Assembly: GCA_964019135.1 (NCBI GenBank)
Contig: OZ025250.1
Span: forward strand, 48,825,174 to 48,889,173
DNA length: 64,000 bases
Reading direction: 5' to 3'
Origin: Arenicola marina
Lineage: Eukaryota; Annelida; Polychaeta; Arenicolidae
Shown here: piece after piece, positions 1 to 9,200 of the stretch
How positions within the stretch are numbered: the first letter of the stretch is position 1
Layout of the letters: each line of letters starts with the position of its first letter
Position numbers and translations under genes: made by a program
Notes under the pieces: generated by a model
Databases searched by the model: none
The model's input: the letters and a program-made list of their open reading frames with translations, nothing else
What the model was told of the DNA's origin: nothing

Positions 1-1
1 T

Positions 2-31
2 GGAGGAGGAGGAGGAGGAGGAGGAGGAGGG
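2..31. repeat. (GGA)n trinucleotide repeat
   Basis: About ten GGA triplets run up to the window edge. In the frame used by the downstream exon (GAG codons from base 3) they would encode a glutamate run leading directly into the NHL-like sequence, so they may be coding. The 5' limit lies outside the window. Confidence 0.9.
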
Positions 32-411
32 GCGGCCGTGGTTTGTGTCCGTCCTCCAGGACACCATCCTGGTGATGTACTTGCCCTACCTCCTGGTGCT
101 GTACACCGGGGACGGCGCTCCGGGCCGCGTCCTCAACCTCCCAGGACTCTCGACTCCCTTCGGCGTCACCCACAACGGGAACACTTTGTGGTGTGTGACA
201 TGGAGGGTGGCTCTCTCCTCGTGGTGAGCCGGGAGGGGGAGGCGGTCACCAGGGTGAGGCTGGAGGGGGAGGCGGTCACCAGGGTGGGGCTGGAGGAGGT
301 GGAGCCCGTGTTATATCATGGTCCCCCCACCACCACCTCCTCTACGTCACGGACTTCAACAACAACAAACTGTTTGTCGTGAGCCGCTGACGACAACAAC
401 GCGCCGTCCGC
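3..411 (+). pseudogene. NHL/beta-propeller-like penultimate exon with frame breaks
   Basis: Three pieces of propeller-like protein sequence lie in order but in three frames. Frame 3 reads STPFGVTHNGNTLW near 150-190. Frame 2 reads VVCDMEGGSLLVVSREGE near 186-240. Frame 1 reads LLYVTDFNNNKLFVVSR at about 337-387, followed by a TGA at 388. Frame 2 then resumes as DDNNAPSA at 389-411. The pattern of P-x-G-V, a short gap, N-x-L-x-V-x-D and a hydrophobic strand is that of NHL repeats, which form beta-propellers used in protein or RNA binding. A consensus-like donor, GTAAGT, follows at 412. A near-duplicate stretch (GEAVTRV twice, at about 238-285) suggests a small internal duplication. The breaks mean either a decayed gene or indel errors in the assembly; one lies by a C-rich run near 331-345. 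The specific family and the upstream part are unknown. Confidence 0.6.
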
Positions 412-2693
412 GTAAGTAACAGTGACGTCATCACGTCACTCACACCTTGTTAAGATGATTGTTGATAAGGACAACAGACCCCACACCCTCTCCCCTACCC
501 ACCTTCTCCCTGGTGAGGGGGGGGGGTGAAGGGTGGGTGGGGCGGTGCTGTCACAGCTTTAGGTGATATTTGACATGTTGTTTACGTTTAGAAAGATGTC
601 ACTGTAAACGTCTCTGTGAGGGAGGGACAGGGTGCCACTCCCACCCCCTCCCCCCACCCACCTCAGCCACACTAGGCCCTCTCTAACCTACCCCCCTCTC
701 TCTCCTATTACCTGGGGGGGGGGGGGGTTCAGCCGGTTAAGTTGTCCTCAACTGCCGTTAGTTGAATTGTTTATGGTTCGATGTCTGTAATCTGGTAATT
801 GTGAGCTGTGGCCGCCTGCTCCACCCATTAACGCCCCCACCTACCCCCATCCCCCTGTCCCTCTACAAACACCTTCCAGTTTTCATTGATTGAAACTTAT
901 ATGACATCAAGTTGATTCCAAGGACTCAAAGGGATGTTAATAGCTTTAAAACACATGGTCAGACATTGTCTAACATTGAATATAATGAGGAGGAGAGTTA
1001 TTGTGTCTGCGCCAGTGACATGCAACGTGTTGTGTAGTGTCTGACTTGTAGTTATAATAGGAGTCTAAATAAGGTTTTAAGCATCCAGCTTGAAATAGAT
1101 TTATTGTTTGCATGTGAGGTTAATGTAATACTAGTAATAATTAACTAGTCCGTGAAATGAAAATCAAGTTAATAGTCACATTCACATTCACATTTAAGCG
1201 TTAGCCGACTTTGTTGAACACATATTCGGGTCCGGTCCGTAGAGCTATGTTCGTCACATCGCTCACTTGTTACTCTTCCGCGCTCTGTTCTTATTAACGT
1301 TTTCTTTTCTGTTTGCTATGCCATGTTCCTGCGTTATTCACTACACGTTTGCCGCACTGTTTCCTCTCAGTTGTTGTTTTGCTTGCTGTTCTGTTTGCTG
1401 TTCTGCTGCTCATTCCTACCCCACCCCCACCCCGGCTACCTTCCTGTATGCCATGGGACTTTGATTATTCATATTATAAGGACTGTATAAACAAACATTA
1501 GCAATATTGTAGATTAGCCCATAAGATATACCAATTGATACAGTGATGGTGAGGGGAATAAATGGACACAGACCCATAGAAGTTGATGATGTATACCCCC
1601 CTCCCCTCCCCGCCCTTGCCTCACACCCCTACAGGAAGTCCTTGTGTTCCTCTCGCTTAAATAGACCAATCATATCTGCCTAAAATAAATAAAATGTGTT
1701 CTATCGGTTTCAATGGTTGCCACGTATATACCGCTTGCATAGATAAGATTGTCATTTGTATTTGATCCAAATACAATGAAGAATAAAAATGTACTTTAAA
1801 TCATTCAGTAGGCGTATTTTCTGACCAGTATTAATCCTGGAAGAAGAAAATCTAATGTAAAATGCATTTGACCTTGTGACCGCTCTGTTTCCTCTCAGTT
1901 GTTGTTCTGTTTGCTGTACTGCTGCTCCTCCCCACCCCACCCCCACCCCTGCCATCTTCCTGTATGCCATGGGACTTTGATTACTCTTATTAGAAGGACG
2001 GTATTAACGAACATTAGCAGTATTGTAGATTGGCGCATAGGATATACATGTACCAATTAATATAGTGATGGCGAGGGGAATAAGTTGAAACATACCCATA
2101 GAAGTTGGCCATGTATACCCACACCCCCCGTCCTTGCCTAACACCCCTACATGAAGTCAGGGTGTTCCTCTCGCTTGAATAGCAGTCATACCTGCCGAAA
2201 ATAAATCGAATGTGCTCAATCAGTTTCAGTGGTCACCACGTATATACCACTTGTATAGGTAGGACAATTGTCTCTTGTATTTCAATTAGATCCAAATACT
2301 ATGAAGAAAAAAAAAGAACTTTCATTTTGGTAAAAATCATTCAGTGGGCGCATTACTTGTTGCTGAAATGTTCGCTTGCCCAACCCGCGACGCCACTACC
2401 CCCCCCCCCACCCCCAATTAGACCAATATATATATATATAAAATCTAATATATAATAAGTTTGGCCTAACGACGGCTGTAAATTTAATTTAATACTACGA
2501 TCATATTTGACCCTTTGCTTGGACATTTAAAATGATAGAAAAGGCAATATTTGTCATAACTACACGCTCACTTTGCTAATTTGTTTTACTGGTTGGTCCG
2601 GTTATTAGATAATCACTATGTCAATGTGCAGTGGAGGTTTATGCTATGGACTGTAATGACAACATATTAATTGTGTTTTTCTCGTCGTTTCAG
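412..2693 (+). other. Probable intron of the NHL-like gene
   Basis: The donor GTAAGT at 412 and an acceptor with a pyrimidine-rich tract ending CAG at 2691-2693 bound a 2.28 kb non-coding stretch. Joining the flanks makes a GCC codon (GC from exon 1, C from exon 2) and keeps the frame of the DDNNAPSA segment open into the next exon, which supports the intron. It contains long G and C homopolymers (for example near 717-727 and 2400-2410) and the 528-bp tandem duplication listed separately. I see no other gene in it. Confidence 0.6.
1359..2478. repeat. Diverged tandem duplication, about 528-bp period
   Basis: The segment starting GTTTCCTCTCAGTTGTTG at 1359 recurs at 1887. The similarity continues through shared landmarks: TGCCATGGGACTTTGATTA, the C-rich stretch, CCTCTCGCTT, ACGTATATACC, ATCATTCAGT and AAAATCTAAT. 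The two copies differ by many substitutions and small indels, so the duplication is old. It lies wholly within the inferred intron. Confidence 0.8.
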
Positions 2694-2739
2694 CTGGACA
2701 CCTGGCCTAAAGATCCTCGCTGGTAGCTTGAATGAATGA
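2694..2739 (+). pseudogene. Terminal coding exon of the NHL-like gene
   Basis: After the CAG acceptor at 2691-2693 the sequence completes a GCC codon and reads WTPGLKILAGSLNE, then TGA at 2737-2739. The exon is only 46 bases and its phase matches the DDNNAPSA segment before the intron. Ending a propeller protein with a short K-I-L-A-G-S strand is plausible. Because the previous exon is frame-broken, the whole gene is treated as a probable pseudogene unless the breaks prove to be sequence errors. Confidence 0.5.
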
Positions 2740-2887
2740 CTGAATTGTATCATCACCCACCAAGATGCTGGTCATAAAGGTTCATTGCTATTGTATAGAG
2801 CGTTAGCTCCTCGTGATGGTGATCACAATAATAGGTCTGCCTCACCGACAGCTCTTGCTATTGCTAGGAGTTCACGCTCTGTTTATG

Positions 2888-3455
2888 CGTCGGCGTTCAC
2901 ATGACCGACCCGCGCAGACTTATCGAGAAAACCGAAGGCGTTATGATTGGGGCGTTATGATCCAGTTACAGTGTGAATCTTGGTTATGGCGCTTTACCAC
3001 TGACAATTTGGGAATGGAATAACAGTTCCCTTTCTTACTTCGTACACGTATGTTACCTTTCTTAGGGACGCTTATGTAATGTGGATGTAAAGTTTCCATG
3101 TGACAGGTATAATAAAAACCAATCGAATGGGTGAATCGGATGCCATTGTAATTATGTAATCCATGTATACATGCAGATCAAGGAAATCCCATAGAAAAGC
3201 ATGAATTTGTCACGGAAAAGTATGAATTTGTCATGGAAAAATCATGGACTAATGATGACATTTTGTTGACATATTTGTGTGGGAGGCACACCCACTCACC
3301 TTGATGATGGTAATATTGGCTCCTTGCTATTCTATAATGGGTTGGCTCATCATGAAGGTGACCGCAACAATTTTTCGGCCTCTCCGAGAGCTCTTGCTAT
3401 TGTTATGAGTTCACGCTCTGTTTATGCTAATGGTGTAGTAAGCCAGTGTCCTTAT
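2888..3455. repeat. Segmental duplication, copy 1
   Basis: Shares with 4655-5235 an ordered series of landmarks: GAAAACCGAAGGCGTTATGA, AACAGTTCCCTTTCT, TTAGGGACGCTTATGTAAT, CCATGTATACATGCAGAT, TATGAATTTGTCATGGAAAA and GTTCACGCTCTG. It includes the AATAAA at 3111. Divergence is moderate, with small indels. Confidence 0.85.
3111..3116 (+). terminator. Poly(A) signal AATAAA
   Basis: Canonical hexamer 372 bases after the inferred stop of the NHL-like gene, on the same strand and in an A/T-rich context. The duplicated copy keeps an equivalent hexamer near 4890. It is a plausible 3' end, not proven. Confidence 0.4.
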
Positions 3456-4654
3456 ATCGAGGTTACGCTGACATAAACATATCGCGTCACGTTACTTGCT
3501 GATGCTATACATATGCACAGTAATACTGGACTTTATCATGATATTGATGCATTAATGATATAATTGATGATATAACACCAATGTATTGTATCATCATGCG
3601 CCTTGATGCTGGTCATAGCGGTTCCTTGCTATATTGTATGCAAGGTTCCCACGGTCATAGATAATCTTGCTTCCTGGAACAAAAAGGTCGTCTGTTTAGG
3701 GTCTGTTTCATGCTGAACTTCAACCGATCTCGCCTAAGCATCAAGATCAGCCTTGTAGCAGAATCGTACACACCTTTACGGCAACTAAATTTGTCCAAAA
3801 GAGCTTCTATCTGCAGGATAGATTGATGGATAAAAGCCTATTTTGTTGCATGACGACTACTTAACCAACACTGGCTTATAGCGGGCCATCCACTGAGGTG
3901 GACCTGGAATACAGCCTGCATTCCGGATGAGGTTGTTCTCATGAAATCGGGGGAATTTAACACATCCATCCATCGGTTAAATCAAGTCCGGATGTCTAGG
4001 TAATATTTATATCATTGGAGGACATTGTAGGTACGGTTTTCTTTGTGTCCGCTGCAAGAGTTTATGAACAAACATGTCTGTTATACTACTAAAGTTACAA
4101 TAGAAATTTCGATAATTGTCCCATATCTATAGACAAATGCTTTCATATTTCGCAAAATCCGTCCTATGACCTATATTTTGGGGTTCAAATATGACCGGGA
4201 GGTATGGAATCATTGCATGTCTTATATTGTAGGTGTGGTATTTCCCTTCCACAAGCGGGAAATACGTATTCCTACTTCTCGCTGTTTACAGGTTCAATCA
4301 CTCGATCGGTACGGTGAGAAGACACAGATATTAAGACAGGTTGCCAGTTCCAAAGTTTATTATATATTTCGCTTAAGGCTATGCACTAAAAAATGTACAC
4401 AAATCAGTGTATCATGATATTATCCAGTCAGTAATGGGCCTGGGGGTGTAGATTGCTTCATGCCACAGGACCCGGCGCCGTGGCTCACCGAAGCCAGAGA
4501 TGTCCCAACACTTACTGTTCTGAACACAATCGCCATCCTCAGAAGAACCCGTCCACTTGTCCGGTGTCTCTGGCTGCCTCCTTTTTATCTGCTGGTGCCA
4601 GAACCCTTTGTCGTTGACGGGCATCGCCCGAGGCGACGACGCCAGGCGGGTTTT

Positions 4655-5235
4655 CCCGATAAGGGCATCGGCGGTCACGTGACCTACCGGCACCGACTTA
4701 TCTGGAAAACCGAAGGCGTTATGATTGGGGTGTTATGATCGAGTTAGTGTGTGAATCTTGGCTATGGCGCTTTTCCCCGGACAATGTGGGAATGGTATAA
4801 CAGTTCCCTTTCTGACTATTTTACACGTATGTTACCTTTCTTAGGGACGCTTATGTAATATAGATGTAAAGTTTCCATGTGCCATGTATAATAAATACCA
4901 ATCAAATGGGTGAGTCGGATGCGTATAAGGGAAGGAGGATGCCATTATTAGTATATAATCCATGTATACATGCAGATGAAGAAAATCCTAATGGAAAAGT
5001 ATGAACTAATGGAAAAGTATGAATTTGTCATGGAAAATTCCTGGAATAATAATGACATTTTTTTAACAGGTTTGTGTGGGAGGCACACTCGCTCACCTTG
5101 ATGCTGGTAATATTGGCTCCTTGCTATTTCATATTGTGTTAACTCATCATGAAGGTGACCGCAAAACCACACTGAGAACTCTAATAATGTTATGAGGAGT
5201 GCAGTTCACGCTCTGCTTGTGCTAATGGTATATAC
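4655..5235. repeat. Segmental duplication, copy 2
   Basis: Second copy of the 2888-3455 segment, about 1.78 kb downstream in the same orientation. It has a private insertion near 4925-4942 (TATAAGGGAAGGAGGATG) and several substitutions. Confidence 0.85.
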
Positions 5236-5289
5236 ACTCTATGAAACCAGCACATTGTTAAACTGGACGTTATGATGTTATGAATGCAA

Positions 5290-6285
5290 TAATGTTTATA
5301 ATTTTGTTAACCTAATTTTTATTGTCGTTGGTCGTTTGAATATAAGCCTCCTGTTATACGCGGACGATATGGCACTTATATCTGACTCGGAGGAAAAAAT
5401 GCAACAGCTTATAGATTGTGTTAACCGCTGGTGTGAGAAATGGCGAATGACAGTTAATGAGTCAAAGACTGGGATAATGCACTTTCGCCCGAAGAGAACC
5501 AGTCTCACGTCAGCCAATTTTGTTTATGGTGGTAACATTTTAGAAAAAGTGAATAGTGATAAATATCATGGAATAATTTTTGGCGAGTTGTAACTTTGGA
5601 CAATTGTTGTCCTACTCTCGCGGATTCAGCTGGTAGAGCTCTTGGAGCAAGTATCGTTGTGTGAATACCTTAGGATTTAATACCTTCACTAGACTGTTCT
5701 GAAAGCGGTGTTATTCCCATAATGGATTATGCGTCGGGAGTCTGGGGCTTCGTAAAGGCTCCTTGTTTGGATACGATACAGAATAGAGGCGGAGAAAACA
5801 CTTTCTTGGCTTGCATAAATTTGCCCCAAGTGCAGCTGTGTGTGGTGATCTGGGATGGCCTACACCTAAATATAGGCGTCAATTAGCCATGATTAGGAGA
5901 TGGAACCGACTTGTAGCCATGGATGAGTAAAAACTGACAAAAAGTGTATTTATGTGGGATAGGAAGCATAACAAGAGAAACTGGTTGTTTGAAATGAAGA
6001 CTCTGTTGGACCGTATCGAGATGGGGGAATCTTATCGCGAATTACGACAATGTGACATCGCTGTCGTGAAAGTTAAACTGTTAGCACGCATGACCAATGA
6101 GTGGAAGGATCATATGTGAGAAGAGCCTGAACTAAGATCTTATGTGCAGTTCAAAAGCGATTTTGTAACAGAACCATATGTGAAAGCTATTAGTACATCG
6201 AAACAAGACCGATCGCTATTTGCTCAACTTAGAACTGGAATCGCACAATTACGAATTGATTCATATGAGATTATCTTTAAAGGTT
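5290..6285 (+). mobile_element. LINE ORF2 fragment: RT C-half and C-terminal region, degenerate
   Basis: The reading frame from about 5303 contains LLLYADDMALIS, the catalytic YADD box of reverse transcriptase. It is followed by the RT thumb pattern with W-C-E-K-W-R and N-E-S-K-T. After a stop at 5591 the other frames continue the same protein: TLDNCCPTLADSAGRALGA, then SGVIPIMDYASGVWGF, GDLGWPTP, RRWNRLVAMDE, KSVFMWDRKHN and RSLFAQLRTGIAQLRIDSYE up to about 6270. These are typical of the C-terminal region of L1/Tx1-like LINE ORF2 proteins. Several frameshifts and stops (one at 5928-5930) make it non-functional. The expected Cys-rich end of ORF2 is missing because the 14-bp array begins at that point. 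EN and the N-half of RT are absent here. Confidence 0.85.
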
Positions 6286-9200
6286 GCCCCCGAGAGGGTG
6301 TCCCCGGGAGGTTGTCCCCGAGAGGTTGTCCCCGAGTGGTTATTTTCGGGAGGTTGTCCTCGAGAGGTTGTCCCTGAGAGGTTTTCGGGAGGTTGTCCCC
6401 GAGAGGTTGTCCCCGAAAGGTAATTCCCGAGAGGTAGTCCCCGAGAGGTTGTTCCCGAGAGGTTGTCCCCGGGAGGTTGTCCACGGGAAGTTGTCAACCG
6501 GAGGTTGTATCTGGGAGGTTGTCCCCGAGAGGTTGTTTTCGGGAGGTTGTCCCCGAAAGGTTGTATCTGGGGGGTTGTCCCCGAGAGGTTGTCCCCGGGA
6601 GGGTGTTCCCGAGAGGTTGTCCCCGGGAGGTTGTCCACGGGAAGTTGTCAACCGGAGGTTATATCTGGGAGGTTGTCCCCGGGAGGTTGTCCCCGAGAGG
6701 TTGTCCCCGGGAGGCCGTCCACGGGAAGTTGTCAACCGAAGGTTGTATCTGGGAGGTTGTCCCCGGGAGATTGTATCTGGGAGGTTGTCCCCGAGAGGTT
6801 GTTTTCGGGAGGTTGTCCCCGAGAGGTTGTATCTGGGGGGTTGTCCCCGAGGTGTTGTCCTCGAGAGGTTGTCCCCGGGAGGTTGTCCCCGGGAGGTTGT
6901 CCACGGGAAGTTGTCAACCGGAGGTTGTATCTGGGAGGTTGTCCCCGGGAGGTTGTATCTGGGAGGTTGTCCCCGAGAGGTTGTTTTCGGGAGGTTGTCC
7001 CCGAGAGGTTGTTTTCGGGAGGTTGTCCCCGAGAGGTTGATCTGGGAGGTTGTCCCCTGGAGGTTGTCCCCGCGATGTTTTCCCCGGGAGGGTGTTCCCG
7101 AGAGGTTGTCCCCGGGAGGTTGTCCCCGATGTGTTGTCCCCGGGAGGGTGTCGCTGAGAGGTTGTTCCGAGAGGTTGTCCCTTGGAGGTGGTCGCCGAGG
7201 TGTTGTCCCCGGGAGGTTGTCCCCGGGAGGTTGTCCCCGGGAGGTTGTCCCCGAGAGGTTGTCCCGAACGGTTGTTCCCGAGGGGTTGTTCCAGGATGTC
7301 CCCGAGGTGCTGTCACCGGGAGGTTGTATCCGTGGGATTGTCCCCGGGAGGTTGTTTTGGGGAGGTTGTCCCTGAGAGGTTGTTCCCGAGAGGTTGTCCC
7401 CTGGAGGTTGTCCCCTGGAGGTTGTCCCCGAGGGGTTGTCCCCGGAGGGTTGTATCCGGGAGGTTGTCTCCGAGAGGTTGTCTCCGGGAGGTTGTCCCCG
7501 GGAGGTTGTCCACGAGAGGTTGACCCCGGGAGGTTGTCCCCGAGAGGTTGTCCCCGAGAGGTTGTCCCGAACGGTTGTCCCCGAGAGGTTGTCCCCGGAG
7601 GGTTGTATCCGGGAGGTTGTCCCCGAGGTGCTGTCACCGGGAGGTTGTATCCGTGGGATTGTCCCCGGGAGGTTGTATCTGGGAGGTTGTTTTCGGGAGG
7701 TTGTCCCTGAGAGGTTGTTCCCGAGAACTTGTTCTGGGAGGTTGTCCCCTGGAGGTTGTCCCCGAGAGGTTGTCCCCTGGAGGTTGTCCCCGAGGGGTTG
7801 TCCCCGGAGGGTTGTATCCGGGAGGTTGTCTCCGAGAGGTTGTCCCCGGGAGGTTGTCCACGAGAGGTTGACCCCGGGAGGTTGTCCCCGAGAGGTTGTC
7901 CCCGAGAGGTTGTCCCCGAGAGGTTGTCCCCGAGAGGTTGTCCCGAACGGTTGTCCCCGAGAGGTTGTCCCCGGAGGGTTGTATCCGGGAGGTTGTCCCC
8001 GGGAGGTTGTCCCCGAGGTGCTGTCACCGGGAGGTTGTATCCGTGGGATTGTCCCCGGGAGGTTGTATCTGGGAGGTTGTTTTCGGGAGGTTGTCCCCGA
8101 GAGGTTGTTCCCGAGAAGTTGTTCTGGGAGGTTGTCCCCTAGAGGTTGTCCCCGAGAGGTTGTCCCCTGGAGGTTGTCCCCGAGGGGTTGTCCCCGGAGG
8201 GTTGTCTCCGAGAGGTTGTCCCCGGGAGGTTGTCCCTGGGAGGTTGTCCACGAGAGGTTGACCCCGGGAGGTTGTCCCCGAGAGGTTGTCCCCGAGAGGT
8301 TGTCCCCGAGAGGTTGTCCCCGAGAGGTTGTCCCCTGGAGGTTGTCCCCGAGAGGTTGTCCCCGAGAGGTTGTCCCCGAGAGGTTGTCCCCGCGGGGTTG
8401 TATCCGGGAGATTGTCCCCGAGTGGTTTCCCCCAGGAGGTTGTCCCCGGGAGGTTGTCCATGAGAGGTTGCCCCCGGCGAGGGGTTGTATCCGGGAGGTT
8501 TTTCTCCGGGAGGTTGTCCCCGAGGGGTTGTCCCCGGAGGGTTGTCCCCGGGAGGTTGTCCCCGGGAGGTTGTCCCCGGGAGGTTGTCCCCGGGAGGTTG
8601 TCCACGAGAGGTTGTCCCCGAGAGGTTGTCCCCATGAGGTTGTCCCCGGGAGGTTGTCCCCGAGAGGTTGTCCCCGAGAGGTTGACCCCGAGGGGTTGTC
8701 CCCGAGGGGTTGTCCCCGGAGGGTTGTATCCGGGAGGTTGTCCCCGAGTGGTTTCCCCCGGGAGGTTGTCCCCGAGAGGTTGATCTGGGAGGTTGTCCCC
8801 TGGAGGTTGTCCCCGCGATGTTTTCCCCGGGAGGGTGTTCCCGAGAGGTTGTCCCCGGGAGGTTGTCCCCGATGTGTTGTCCCCGGGAGGGTGTCGCTGA
8901 GAGGTTGTTCCGAGAGGTTGTCCCTTGGAGGTGGCCGCCGAGGTGTTGTCCCCGGGAGGTTGTCCCCGGGAGGTTGTCCCTGGGAGGTTGTCCCCGGGAG
9001 GTTGTCCCCGAGAGGTTGTCCCGAACGGTTGTTCCCGAGGGGTTGTTCCAGGATGTTGTCCCCTGGAGGATGTCCCCGAGGGGCTGTCACCGGGAGGTTG
9101 TATCCGTGGGATTGTCCCCGGGAGGTTGTTTTCGGGAGGTTGTCCCCGAGAGGTTGTTCCCGAGAAGTTGTTCTGGGAGGTTGTCCCCTGGAGGTTGTCC

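Larger units (their letters stand above)
2740..5289 (+). other. 3' region and intergenic DNA with local repeats
   Basis: No convincing gene. The first 370 bases are probably the 3' untranslated region of the NHL-like gene. A local motif reading approximately CCTTGATGCTGGTAAT then GGCTCCTTGCTATT occurs near 2757, 3296, 3598 and 5094, showing repeated duplication. A GC-richer patch at 4440-4740 is open on both strands but resembles no protein I recognise. Confidence 0.55.

Noticed and set aside
1267-1501. Small hydrophobic Cys-rich ORFs, as possible secreted or membrane peptides
   Set aside because: They lie in a duplicated intronic segment. The second copy at 1887 does not keep the frame, and there is no supporting context.
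4412-4738. Overlapping ORFs on both strands in a GC-richer patch
   Set aside because: No motif or family is recognised, and mutual openness is expected from composition. Described as intergenic.
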